Below the pieces are notes generated by a model. The model did not search any database, was not told the DNA's origin, and was given only the letters and a program-made list of their open reading frames with translations. Positions 22,336 to 33,241 of a DNA stretch of 64,000 bases are shown here, one piece after another. Positions within the stretch are counted from its first letter, which is position 1; every line of letters begins with the position of its first letter. Location: positions 14,951,280-15,015,279 of the forward strand of contig JAKZAP010000006.1 of assembly GCA_023053575.1 (NCBI GenBank). The letters run 5' to 3'. The translations under genes were made by a program, and so were the position numbers. Source of the DNA: Branchinecta lynchi. Lineage: Eukaryota > Arthropoda > Branchiopoda > Anostraca > Branchinectidae.

Positions 22336-22339
22336 TTAA

Positions 22340-22550
22340 ACGACTGTCTCATTTGCTAGAAAAAATATTCTCGAAAACCCCTCCCACATCCTGAAATGAA
22401 GGGCTATGGGGTTTTCAACTTTGATTCAACGCATCCCGTACCAATTTTCAACAAAATATATCAGCCCCTTCGAGAGTTATGATGGTAACACACGGACAGA
22501 CAAACTTTACCAAGTCACTAATGTTTTGGTATCCCTGGATCCCCGACTTT
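22340..22550 (+). mobile_element. Diverged family A 3' fragment
   Basis: Keeps AACCCCTCCCACATCCTGAA, CCAATTTTCAACAAAATAT, CTTCGAGAGTTATGATGGTA and ACACACGGACAGACAAACTT, in the order seen in intact copies. Confidence 0.6.
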
Positions 22551-22574
22551 TCTGGTTTGCAAGATAATTGACTG

Positions 22575-22726
22575 ACGGAAGTTTTGCTTTTCAACTGGAA
22601 ATCTAACCCGGATGTAACAGTACGACTGGGAAGTGTTCATGCGGAGCCCTTGGATTCGCTAATTTACCTGGGGTTACCTGTTGGGAAATCCATCAAAGAA
22701 ACCCGTGCTTTACTTATAAAGCATAT
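22575..22726 (+). pseudogene. LINE reverse transcriptase fragment, 5' part of an interrupted copy
   Basis: The plus strand reads VRLGSVHAEPLDSLIYLGLP then VGKSIKETRALLIK, matching the post-catalytic RT region SSLVYLGLPIGDSIRTTRS of the LINE at 43054. A second LINE (22727-23242) splits it from its 3' part at 23243. Confidence 0.7.
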
Positions 22727-23242
22727 GATATGATATGATATTTATTTGTCTTCAGAGCCCAAAGGCCATAACAAACACACATAAATAACAACATGTAAAT
22801 ACAAAATAAACGGTCACACTACTACACTAAACCCCACTCAAACACTTTTCCCTGTGCCGACTGGCCACTCTGAGGAACCTCGCCAGGTTTCTTATACTAA
22901 GAAAATCCCTACTCCTCATAATATTTACCAACCACTTCCTCCCATGAATCCCTCCCTTAAAAATTTCCTCCCTCAGATCCTCAATTTCATCACAACCAGA
23001 CATAAAATGAATTAGATCCTCATCTCCCTCACCGCACATTGGACAAAAGTAAGGACCAGATTTCTCCCTAACACTTCCCAAATACTTTCTTCTTTCGCCA
23101 AGTGGCAAGCTATCTGCCCTCATATTTAAAATTAGTTTCATTTCCTCTTTTTTTAGACCCGCTTTAAAATAAATTTCTTCACCCCAAATCTCTTTAGCCT
23201 CTGCATACAACTGCAATTCATATACGTAAATGAATTGCAGGT
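22727..23242 (-). mobile_element. LINE fragment (C-terminal zinc tail) inserted in another LINE
   Basis: A minus-strand 139-codon frame (23246-22827) ends in CPMCGEGDEDLIHFMSGC, the Cys-His tail following RT in several LINE clades. Its 3' end is a (TATGA)n run at 22725-22741. Candidate target duplication GCATA stands at 22721-22725 and 23243-23247. At its truncated 5' end lies an 11-bp perfect inverted repeat (23211-23221/23230-23240). Confidence 0.65.
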
Positions 23243-23700
23243 GCATACGGATCTGTGGTATCTAATAAGCTACGTTTTCAACGTCCCGTCCTCGCGGCTA
23301 TCTACAATTCAATCGCCCTACCTCACGTCCTGTATACTGCACCTTTTTGGAGACTTCTCACCAAATCAGACAAAAAACACATCCGGTCTATATTCTATCG
23401 TTTTGCTAAATTTTTATTACGCCTCCCTTCTTGGATGAGAAACTCGAAAATTTCCAGTCGTTATCAGATTAGTGACCCCCCTAACAGCAGTGGAGAAGCA
23501 AATAGAAACTTATAGCCAAAATATTCATCACGACTGGAAAACCCTCTTGGTTTAGTTGTATGTTAAAAGTTATATTGTGTATTTCGTAAGTTAATTCTCT
23601 TTCGTGTTTTCTTTTCTTTTTCTTTTTTTTTCCTTATTATTTACTCCGTCTTCGTGCCTTGTGCTTATCTTGACGGGTCATAAATAAATCATCATCATCA
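23243..23700 (+). pseudogene. LINE RT C-terminus and 3' UTR, resumed copy
   Basis: Reads NKLRFQRPVLAAIYNSIALP, HVLYTAPFWRLLTKSDKK, IRSIFYRFAKFLLRLPSW, parallel to HILALSPFWRLLSDLNKRK and FYRFCKFLLGLPPW of the 43054 copy. It is followed by a 3' UTR with TTTACTCCGTCTTCGTGCC and an (ATC)n tail at 23688-23700. Confidence 0.75.
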
Positions 23701-25179
23701 GTATGTTCTTGGTTCCATGTGGTAACCATTGATGCCAGGGAGTGAATGGCGAATTCATTAACTTTCATTAGGAAACCATCCAAAGTCCAAACGGTATGTT
23801 ACAATTTATCATTCAGTTCAATTCACTTTATTTTTCCAAAAATTCTTCGTAAAGAAAAATAGCATTGGGAATGTCGATAGAGAGAGATACACTGAAATGC
23901 GAGTACATAATATTTTTGTTAATTCACATAATGTTTTCACAACCACTGTAACCGGGTTGTTAACCGATACAACGGTTTGTAGCATTTGTAATGACACGTT
24001 CGCGCGGGGTAAATTTTCAAATTCTGTTGGTAAAATTCTGGGCTTGCCCCCCCCCCCCCGACACGAAAACGTGATAGTTTCGTCGCTGGTCACAGCAGCA
24101 CCCCCCCCCCCAAACCCACCACCAGTCATGTGGGAACAACAAGTACATATCACATCACATTTGGAGTGCGATCTTGTCCAAATTAGATAGTTAGGAGGTG
24201 GCCACCTTTCTGAAAGTGACTGTACATTGAAGAGATTCGGGCTTTCTTCACAAGAGGAATTTCTCTGGCATAGAATATTCTGTGTGGCCGTGTTTTTGGT
24301 GTTTGCTTACTGGATTCATTGTCTGTCAAAGGCGTAGACAACACATGGTAGTGTCAGCTGGACAGTGGATAATCGCGAAATTGTAGTATATTCCTTAATG
24401 TGGAGAATAGGATGGAATAGGGCATAACGACTGAGTGACTAGGACTATAAAGAAATAACAAGGACACTTTAACAGTGGTATATGTATCGCACTTATCTTG
24501 CTTACCCTAAACTTGGTGAAAGATAGTGAAAATTCAAACCTAGGCTATGTGCATAAGCTATGGTACCTAGCAAAATATCAGATTGGATAGAGAAAAAATA
24601 TCCGATTTTCGTCATCTTTCGTCGGTTTGCTGATAGAGTAGTTAATTTTAGCAAGAACCATATTCCTGTGTAGGCCTATGTACTAGTCCCTGATTTATCA
24701 TCAGACTATGACCAAAGGCTGAATTGGAAATTTCCCAATGCTTTCTTTCTTACCAACATAGGCTACTCTTATCTGGCATTGACCTAGGAAATTAAAATTT
24801 TGTCTGGTCTACTTCAAACACTCAACAAAGGGAGGGGGAAATGTGGTCTGACCGCATGCATAAAAGAATCTAGCTACGGCACTGCAACTGATTTCATTTT
24901 ATTTGTATTGAATTATTTTGGTCTTCACACATTTTGTTAAGGAACAATCCTTGTGTAGAATAATACGGATATCGAATCAGGTAGATTGTCACCATTGATA
25001 GGTTAGACATACACAGTCTATAATCACAAGAAAACTAAGAACATGGATACCTAAGATTATACCCGATAACCCCATAAGTGCTGCTGGAGCCCTAATGTGC
25101 AGTTTTCGTAGGTGGACCATGAGTAGATGTGGCTTACAGCCAATCTCTTCTCTACGAAATTGGAACTTAATTGGCAACA
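23701..25179. other. Upstream region of STIM
   Basis: Two poly-C tracts (about 24047-24059 and 24100-24112) make spurious proline-rich frames. No exon or clear core promoter is recognised. An in-frame stop (TAA at 25168-25170) closes the STIM frame just before its start codon. Confidence 0.4.
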
Positions 25180-26730
25180 ATGCTGTGGCAGTTTCTTTTT
25201 CTGGCCTGCGCTTCCCTAGCACAGCCTCAGCCTCAGGAAACAACCACCCACATTCGTAACTATGAAGGCAAAGTCCCAGAGCATGAAAGGCTGGCTTTTG
25301 AGGCTGTCATCAACCTACACAAGCAACTTGACGATGATGCTAATGGGAACATAGATCTGGAAGAATCCGAGGAGTTTCTACGAGACGAGCTGCAGTATGT
25401 TGGCAACCGTCAAGGCAAACTTGAGAAATTCCATGGAAAGAAAAAAATGGTTTCTGTTGAGGATTTCTGGAATACCTGGAATACATCCCAGGTTCATGGC
25501 TGGACGGTTGATGATGTTGCAGAATGGATAGACACGCACTTGATGCTCCCGCAGTACCGAGAAAGTGTGATACAGCATCAAATAAATGGCACGATGTTAC
25601 CCCAACTTGCTAGCACAAAGAATTCAACGTTACTGCAGTTGCTTGGGATTGATGATACCATTCATCGGCGTAAAGTCAATATAAAGGCGATGGAGGTAGT
25701 TCTTTTTGGTCCTCCCAGGGAATATATTAGCGGCCGGAACCTAAAGTGGATTTTCACATCTGTCCTTGTTGGTTTTGTCACCATTTCGTGGTTTGCCTAC
25801 AGGCAGATACGGTTATCAAAGATGAAACTGGCAAAAGTTATGAAAGACCTTGACCGCCTTGCTAATGCCGAAAAGGCGTTTGCTCGATTGCAAGCAGAGC
25901 ATGAGGTCCTGTCGAACAAGTACGGTTACACTGACGAAAATAGTGAGAGACGACTCCTTTCGGAAAATGATACTGAAAACCTGGGACTGAAGTATGAGCA
26001 ATTGAAGGTAGAAAACGAACTTTTATGCAATCGGCTGAAAGAGATTGAACAGAAAACTAGCTGGAAGACCCCGACTGAGCTGGCCCATTGGCTGCAGCTC
26101 ACATACGAAATTGAAACGGCATCTTTCAACAGAAAGCGAGAGCAGGCCGAACTACAGTTAGCCGTGGCTAGACGCGCGTGTGATCAGCTAAAAAAGAAGC
26201 GCTCGAATGTGATTTCAGCATTTATTTCAACTCATGGAAATGGTCTTGAAGACGTTGACGGAAGTATAACACAAGCTCGCAACGCACTTATGGACGTGAC
26301 CCGCGATTTAGGGGAGCGAGCGGTGCGGTGGAGAACTATTGAAAGAATATGTGGTATATCTGTCATCTCCAATCCTGGTCTGAACTATCTTCGATTTGTT
26401 CTGAAGAACGATACAAGATTCTTCCAGTCTTCTGATAGTGGCTCAGAAGCCGCTGCCAACTTTCAAGAGTTTGATGGCCCAGTAATGAATTTTCCTGAAA
26501 CAAGCTTGAGGTTGGATCCAAGTTTCTCAACTCCTGTGCGTGAACAGACAGCACGGTTGGCCGACTTTCCCGTGAGCCCAGTCGTTGATAAGATGCTTAG
26601 AAAAGATTCGTCTGATATGATTCTCGGAATGGAGGCTGATATGCTAAGACCTCGTTCGTCCTCGGCGTCAACTCCGAGGGTCTTCAGTCCCGTTGCTTTA
26701 GGGTTAGAAGACAAGAAAAATGCTCCAACT
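25180..26730 (+). CDS. STIM: Stromal interaction molecule (STIM), exon 1
   Basis: STIM senses Ca2+ in the ER lumen and activates Orai channels at the plasma membrane. I start at ATG 25180 (ACAATGC context, upstream in-frame stop). Domains: signal peptide 1-14 (MLWQFLFLACASLA), canonical EF-hand loop 51-62 (DDDANGNIDLEE, nearly identical to human), SAM domain about 109-177 with two N-glycosylation sequons, VLFGPP, one membrane segment about 188-207, coiled coil 1, then the Orai-activating SOAR/CAD region about 293-402 (TSWKTPTELAHWLQLTYEIE, KKKR, AFISTHG, WRTIERICG, NPGLNYL). CC1 is about 20 residues shorter than in human STIM1. The exon ends CCAACT|GTAAGT in phase 0. One 1.55-kb exon covers what is many exons in vertebrates. 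Confidence 0.95.
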
Positions 26731-27231
26731 GTAAGTACGCAAGCTTTTGTTTCTAACTTTTGGTTTTATAGCCGCCATTTCTTGCTTGAAGCGCTTCATA
26801 GGTTACAGTTACGGTTTAGTTGCAGTTGTATCAGTATGAGCATTTGCTGATATGGATATTTCAACATGCTGCCAAGAACAACTTCTTCTTTTTTTTTTCA
26901 GTTGGGAGTTTAGCGGTGGCAGCTTTAATGTTAGGCGTGGGTCGCCTTACGAGCTTACATGTCGTGGGACTTTTTTGATCGTCAGACAGAGCTTCTGAGG
27001 TGTGTTCTCTTTATATGGTCCTGCACAAAAAGTACCAATGATATTCGCCCACCGAGCTAGCTGCACAGCTTCATCAGTTCTTACTGGAAGCATGGGAGGA
27101 GAAATATAACTTCAGCTTCTCTTTTCGTTATTGTGCGTGGTCAGGCTGATATGCCCTAGCGCTTGGGCCAGTAGGCTAATGTAAAGAAAAGTTGGAAATA
27201 TATTGCTTCACCCATATAGCGAGACTGCAGG

Positions 27232-28198
27232 GTTTTTGGGATCCCAAAACGTAAGTTGAGGGATACCTATGACATCGTAAAGTTGTCCGCCTGTCCGTCC
27301 GTCTGTTAGCACGATAACTCTCGAAGGGGTTGAGATATTTTTATCAAACTTGGCATGAGGACTCTTTGGGTCAAATTACAGGTCAAGTTCGAAGATGGGC
27401 TATGTAGCTCTATATTTAGGGGTGGTGGAGGGGTTTAAAATTAAGGGGAACAAAAAATATTTTTAAAAAGCTAATGAAATAGTCGAGTTAGGGGTAAGGA
27501 GACATGCTCAATACGAATATGAAATTTATTTTCCCGCCGGACAAATAGTTCACCCGGAATCCGGTGAAAACCGGAATATTTGTGAAAAGTAATATGAAGT
27601 TGATTGTCCGAATATGAAAAATATTTTATCGCCGGACAATTAGTTCTGCCGGAATCCGGCCAAAACCGGAGAATTTGTTTAAAGTAAAAGTTTTATTTAA
27701 AATTGATAAGATGTTCGATTTGCGGGTAATTAGACATGCTGAGTTCGCATATGACAACCATTTTCTCACCGGATGTATAGATCGCTCGGAATCCGGCTGA
27801 AACCGGAAAATTTGTTAAAAGTAAAAGTTTATTTGGAAGTTGATTAGAGGTTGGATGTAGGGGTAAGGAGACATGCTGAATTCGTTTTTGAGCTTTTTTT
27901 TTCGCCGGACAAGTAGTTCCGGAATTCAGCCGAAACCGGAAAATTGGCAGAAGTAAGGCAGGAAGTTTCGATCTGCTTCGTCAAAATAGATATGACTTAA
28001 AGGGGTACACACATGCTGAATCCATATCTGAACTTGGTTTTCTCATATGATTAGCTATTTTGCCTTAATCTTTTTCTAAATTTTAAAAGTAAAAGTGTTC
28101 AAGGAGTCTGGCGAAGACTGGATCTGGCGAAGACAAGACCCAATTGTCTGGATCAAATTTGAACTTTTGGGATCCCATCGAAACCTTTGGTCTTGTTT
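27232..28198 (-). mobile_element. Family A element in the STIM intron
   Basis: 3' end TTTTTGGGATCCCAAAACGT with GTCCGCCTGTCCGTCC; 5' end TTTTGGGATCCCATCGAAAC then CTTTGGTCTTGTT. Four to five monomers; one carries a deletion (around 27590-27640). Confidence 0.85.
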
Positions 28199-28477
28199 TT
28201 CCTAGGAACGTAAGAGAGAACGAATTTGCTTCTTCATCTCTCTTCGTAGAGACGATTGAGCTTTACACCGACAGATTTTCTGATGCACTTTCCAAGCCGG
28301 GGTCCAGTATGCACTACCCGACTTGATCGTCTGTTTGAACCATAAACGAATCTGAGTTTTCCTGAAGGAACTGAAAATGGTGTCGAAAATGTCGACAGGA
28401 ATTCCAGTCTGAGATCGCCCGGCTCTTATCACAGCCGGAAAATCTGTGAAGGGATTAATTGGGTTTTCTATTTCTAG

Positions 28478-28717
28478 GTTGCGCGAGCTGAGTCTGCCGC
28501 CATGCCGGTGTCACGGATGAACGGAATTCCAGAAAATGAGTCTGCGAGCACAAATACCCAGTCCTTACCAGTTTCTCTAGTGTCGCACAGGTCGAGCATC
28601 TCTCTTGTAACGAATGTAGACATGAAATCTCGGAAAAGTCCAAGACTCAAAAGTTTATTCTCATCTTTTAGTAAGAAGAAGAGTAAAAAGAAAGATGACA
28701 TTCCTAAGAATTCCTAG
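28478..28717 (+). CDS. STIM: STIM, exon 2 (terminal, polybasic tail)
   Basis: Acceptor TTCTATTTCTAG|GTTGCG continues the phase-0 frame as VARAESAAMPVSRMNGIPEN and ends at TAG 28717. The last residues are KSLFSSFSKKKSKKKDDIPK followed by NS. The lysine cluster matches the C-terminal polybasic domain by which STIM proteins bind plasma-membrane phosphoinositides. The joined protein is 596 residues, about the size of insect Stim. Confidence 0.88.
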   Translation, partial: VARAESAAMPVSRMNGIPENESASTNTQSLPVSLVSHRSSISLVTNVDMKSRKSPRLKSLFSSFSKKKSKKKDDIPKNS

Positions 28718-28881
28718 GCTTTATTGATTCATTGTACTAACGCATGCCAAAAATTTAACATTCAAATTTTTACAGCTTTTACAGCATTTTCTAGTATTGT
28801 TGTAGGTCTTCCGCCAAGTCTATTTGCGTTTTGTTACTTAGGCCACACGGTTCTGTTTCTATAAATGTCTTTTTAGATAAT

Positions 28882-28887
28882 AATAAA
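28882..28887 (+). promoter_or_regulatory. Probable STIM polyadenylation signal
   Basis: AATAAA about 165 bases after the STIM stop codon. Confidence 0.45.
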
Positions 28888-29376
28888 TGTTTTTTCGATA
28901 GTTTTTGTTTGCTATTGTTAGGGAACGATCATATCAGCTGAGAATTAAAAAAGTTGAAAACATTTGTTCCAGTCTACAGTCTATTAATCTTTGTGGTTTT
29001 TTTTCGAAGACGGGGGGGGGGGGGGGAGCGCAAAGGTAGACTGTGCCAACCGTTGGGGCAGGGTTGCCGAAGCGCTGGCGAACGTTACTGCTACCTACCG
29101 AATATTATATTTATTCAAACAAGCAATTATGAATCTTTTTCGGGGGGGGAGGGTCCCTGCTTTTGGTAGCGCTACTCCAGGGTTGGGTGTAGCCCTCCAA
29201 ACCTTGCTGGGGACGCCCCCCCCCCAATGCTGTCGGCCAGTCGGTAAAAAATAACCGAGTGCAACCAGCGTATACTAGTTTTGACCAGCGTACATTTTTG
29301 AGAAAACTGGTTGGTTTCATAAGAAAACTTCCTCATTGTTTGATCTCTTTGTCAATAACCAGGATCTGTCCTTTAG

Positions 29377-29597
29377 ATGTTTAGGGTTGCCATATTTGAA
29401 GTAAAGCTGAAATTATCGTTCTCACAGGTATTGGCGATGTCTTTAATTGGACTGGTTACATCAGATACATACAGACCGACCCATACGAATAACTGGGCAG
29501 TCCTGGTAGACACCTCGCGGTTTTGGTTCAACTACAGACATGTTGCCAATTTGTTATCAGTGTACAGAAGTGTGAAGAGGCTTGGTATACCAGATAG
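29377..29597 (+). CDS. PIGK: GPI-anchor transamidase catalytic subunit (PIGK/GPI8), exon 1
   Basis: PIGK is the caspase-like cysteine protease of the ER GPI-transamidase complex that cuts the C-terminal signal of proprotein substrates and attaches the GPI anchor. This exon encodes [20 protein letters not shown] and [18 protein letters not shown], almost identical to animal and yeast GPI8. The frame opens at ATG 29377, but TTATCGTTCTCACAG at 29413-29427 is also a good acceptor, so a separate upstream exon may supply the N-terminus; [12 protein letters not shown] could be the hydrophobic core of the signal peptide either way. The donor is GATAG|GTAAGC (phase 2). Confidence 0.85.
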
Positions 29598-30380
29598 GTA
29601 AGCTCCTCTGTGGTTTTGCTTTTCTATTGTTTCAGCCAACTAGTTCATATTCATTAACGAAGGCGAAGTAATGAGGTAGTTTGTTGAAATAGTAGGACCA
29701 AAACCGTTATCAAGACGACGAGGCCACACGAGAGATTGACTTTCTAAATTTTAGTAAGAAATATCGACTTGGAAGATTTAGTTTTACGAAAAATTATTAA
29801 AATTGATTTTGCTACATCATAAAATTTGTATAAATTATGAGAACTGCTGTTTTCTCTTAAAGAACCTGTCTTACCTATAATCCTAATGCAACCTACTTCC
29901 TGACTGCATTTATTAATTTTTAAACCCGGAGACCCAAATTTCATTTGTTACATTCTAAGCCTGCTAACGATACCTCACTAATCTTTGCACTTGCCACGAT
30001 TCACTATTTTCTATGTGATTTATGCTCCCGACGAGTTTTCTCCTATCTTGCTATTGATGCGTAAAACCGGTTATCTGTGTTTAGCCAAGTTTTTGGTAAA
30101 AGTCAATTAGTCTGGGAAAAGGCTTAAAACAACGTAAGTCGTGAATAGTTTTTAAAAGCAGAGCTTAGTTTGACAGTATCCAGATGGGTTTGAACATTCA
30201 ACATAAAGAGAAAAATATTGCGAGTTGTGCTTTAATAAATCGTGTGTTACTCTCTGCTTCTGGTCCTTCGTACCTATGTTGCGAGGACGATGGGAACAAG
30301 AAGATTCCGGTGATTATTTTTCTTCAAAACTGTTGTGTCCCCGAACAACGGTGCTAGGACATTCTATTAAATGCCATTAA

Positions 30381-31648
30381 TTGCGTTTTTGCAGATACCA
30401 TGGTATCTGATACCACGGTCTAAAGTCGTTTTGTAAGTTATCGTGGTATCTGATACCACGGTCGAAAGGCGTGTTTGCAGTTATCGTGGTATCTTATATT
30501 CAGATACCACGGTCCGACCATGGTATCTGGAGAGCCCTCTGGCTTCCATCGAATTTTTATCAAATTGGTGGGAAAGAAGTTTGGCACTTCAGTGATGTAA
30601 CTGTAAATCAGTTTTGGGATCCCAAAACGTAAGTGGAGGGATACCTATGACATCGCAAAAGTTGTCCGTCCGTCCGTCTGTAAGCACGATAACTCTCGAA
30701 GGGAATGAGATATTTTGATGAAACTTGGTGTGAGGACTCGTTGGGTCGTCGGACCAGTCAAGTTCGTAGATGGGATTTGTAGCCATACATTCAGGGGGTG
30801 GGAGAGGGGGTTCAAATTAAGGGGCAAACTAAATATTTTGAAACAGCTGATGTGATAGTCGATTATGGGGTAAGAAGACATGCTGAGCACGAGGTGAAAA
30901 TTATTTTGTCATCGGACGAGTAGTTCGCCCGGAATCTGGCAAAACCGGAAAGTTGGTTAAAAGTAAAAGTTTAATCTGAAATTGATTAAATGTTTGATTT
31001 ATGGGTAAAAAGACATGCCGAACGCGATGGTGAAAATCATTTTCTCGCTGGACAACTAGTTCGCCCGGAATCCGGCCAAAACCGGAAAATTTGTTAAAAG
31101 CAAAACTTCGATTAGATGACAGATTAAGGGGTAAGAAGAGAGGCTGAGTCGGTTTTATGACGATGGTTTTTTACCCGGACATATAATTATTCCGGAATCC
31201 GGTTGTAACTGGATTTTTTTTTAAGTCAAACTTTTATTCAAAGTTGATTAGATGTTCTTTATAGGGATAAGGAGATACGCTGGTTTTGTTTCTGTATTTT
31301 TGTTTTTGCTGGACTTCCTCGGAAATCGGCAGGAAGTCTCGGTCAGTATCGTCAAAATAGATTGGCTTATAGAAGGTATATCTGAACATGGTTTTCTCTG
31401 ATGATTAGCCTGTTCAAGACTGGATCTGGCGAAGACAGGACTCGATTGTCTGAATCAAATATTAGATTTTTGGGATCCCATCGACACCTTTGGTCTTGTT
31501 CTTTTCGGATGGCTTCGAAAAGTGCAATTTCGGCAATAGTCGTTTTTGCAGAGCAGCCGCGTATCAGATACCACGGTAACTGCAAAAACGACCAATTGCA
31601 GATCCAGTTACCGTGGTATCAGATACCATGGTATCTGCAAAAACGCAA
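30381..31648. mobile_element. Element with 38-bp perfect TIRs in PIGK intron 1, carrying a nested family A copy
   Basis: Bases 30381-30418 and 31611-31648 are perfect inverted copies, starting TTGCGTTTTTGCAGATACCA. Subterminal tandem palindromes of the GATACCACGGTATC type lie at 30440-30530 and 31565-31590. The family A insertion at 30611-31500 accounts for most of its length; without it the element is about 380 bp. Flanks both contain ATTAA but two bases out of register, so target duplication is unproven. Confidence 0.75.
30611..31500 (-). mobile_element. Family A element nested in the 38-bp-TIR element
   Basis: 3' end TTTTGGGATCCCAAAACGTA plus GTCCGTCCGTCCGTCTG; 5' end TTTTTGGGATCCCATCGACA then CCTTTGGTCTTGTT. 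Three to four monomers. Confidence 0.85.
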
Positions 31649-31799
31649 CTATTAAAGTTAGAAACTTCCTTGTTGCGGCTATCTGTCAACTTGATTGTCC
31701 GGAATGATCCTGAAGTAGATTGATATGCACCGCGAGTATGCTTCTGGACGTCCCACCACTCCCACTTCCTAGAAGTGTGACCGACACAACGTCGATCCA

Positions 31800-31945
31800 T
31801 TTATCCGAGATTGTGAACAGCGGTTATAACTGGATAAGATCAGGAACTGAAATTAAAGGAGCAACTTTTCTATATAATTTGGATTCTGGTCACAGCTGGT
31901 ACTACGGCATGCGACCGGAGACCGGCCGTTTTCAATAATGCTAGA
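31800..31945 (+). pseudogene. Decayed partial copy of PIGK exon 2 (distal)
   Basis: The words GCATGCGACC, GAGACCGGCC and GTTTTCAATAATGC align in order with exon 2 GCATGCAACC, GAGACCAGCC and GTTTTCAACAATGC. The preceding GAACAGCGGTTATAACTGGA resembles the intron just before the real exon. Gapped and interrupted; not translatable as PIGK. Confidence 0.5.
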
Positions 31946-32079
31946 GCGGGCTGTCTCTGGATTACGTTGTCCGAATTTTCACTGCTGTCAACTGACGTCC
32001 AGCAAAGTTGAATTGATATGCCCTGCAAGTAAGCTTCTGTACGTGTCACCTATTTAAGTGCGATTGGCGCCTTGCGGAA

Positions 32080-32290
32080 TCGCTTATCAGCTATTCTGAA
32101 CAGCGTTTAAAACTCAATAACAACTGGTACTTAAAAATAAACAATGGCGCACCTTCTCTTAAAATGTAGGCGATACTTTCGTAATGGAGGATGATATGGT
32201 ATGCGACCCGCGTAAACCGTTAACGGCATCCATTTTAAAACAGCACGTTAATGTTGTATGATGAAGAGATCTTTGGATTAGGAAGTACCG
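32080..32290 (+). pseudogene. Decayed partial copy of PIGK exon 2 (proximal)
   Basis: Reads EDDMVCDPRKPLTASILKQH before stop codons, against [20 protein letters not shown] in the real exon 2. The 90 bases upstream (GAACAGCGTTTAAAACTCAA) also resemble the intron upstream of exon 2. It has in-frame stops, and I see no usable splice acceptor of the right phase. Confidence 0.65.
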
Positions 32291-32540
32291 GTGACACGGC
32301 GCCGAATAGCGTATCAGCATTTGTTAACTGCGGTGTTATAGCGAGGTTCTATCGGTCTATCTTTTTCCTAGTATAAAAACATTCCTATTTAGCATATAAA
32401 AACGTTCCTGTTCAGTAAACGGTAACGTCCCTCAAGCGTCGCTACAAGCTAGGGGGGTTTGAGACTCACACAAGCGGTTAAAATTCGGTAAGAACCAGAA
32501 CTGAAAAGTAACAATGGATCAGCGCGTCTTTACAATCTAG

Positions 32541-32788
32541 TCAGATCATTCTGATGATGGCCGATGATATGGCATGCAACCCACGTAACCCGAGACCAGC
32601 CTCCGTTTTCAACAATGCAAAACAACACATCGATGTTTATGGAGAAGAGATAGAGGTGGACTACCGTGGCTACGAAGTTACGGTTGAAAACTTCGTACGC
32701 CTGCTGACTGGACGATTGCCAAGTGGGACACCACGGTCAAAGCAGCTGTTGACAGATGAAGGCAGCAACATTTTGATATACATGACAG
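32541..32788 (+). CDS. PIGK: PIGK/GPI8, exon 2
   Basis: Acceptor TTTACAATCTAG|TCAGATC completes the split Ser codon; it reads [49 protein letters not shown] and ends ACAG|GTTCGT. Cys86 in MAC-NPRN corresponds to human Cys92, which links PIGK to PIGT by a disulfide. Real exon against two decayed upstream copies: only this one has an open frame and matching splice phases. Confidence 0.9.
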
Positions 32789-32964
32789 GTTCGTTAGCAG
32801 TTGTGCTTGTACCAGAAGGCCTACGTTTTCCTAAGCTGGGATATATAATGGGAGACCTAGTATTTCCCTTCTTTCTGTATGAGGGTTCTGGGGAAAGGGG
32901 ATATTGGACCGTTAAAGCAGTATATTGTTCCGCAAAAACGTATGCAAGGGCTCTACTAGACCTA

Positions 32965-33241
32965 AGCCTCGTTTTTGTTGCAATAGCGCTGCCGCATCGC
33001 TGCTGCAGCACTTCGTTGCTTTTGCACAATATGTATTTTTGGATTCACTTTCTTCTTGGTTGAAGCGGCAGCGCTGCAGCATATTGCAGGGAAGCACGGA
33101 CTTGGTCGATGAGCAAGTCCGCGATTCTCGAGAAGCGCTGCCGTCTTCCTCGGAAGCACTGCAGTGCAAAAACGGATGTAGAAAGAATCAGTCCGGAAGT
33201 GGCCGAGAAGCGGACCTGCAGCGTGCAACAAAAACGAGGCT
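32965..33241 (+). mobile_element. MITE with AGCCTCGTTTTTGTTGCA ends, copy 1
   Basis: TIR AGCCTCGTTTTTGTTGCA at left and its complement at right. CTA is duplicated on both sides (32962-32964, 33242-33244). The interior is self-complementary and rich in GCGCTGCCG/CTGCAG words. A 3-bp duplication fits PIF/Harbinger- or CACTA-type elements; I cannot choose. Lies in the PIGK intron before exon 3. Confidence 0.8.

Noticed and set aside
23818..24190. Proline-rich open frames on both strands
   Set aside because: Created by two poly-C tracts; no domain, no splice context.
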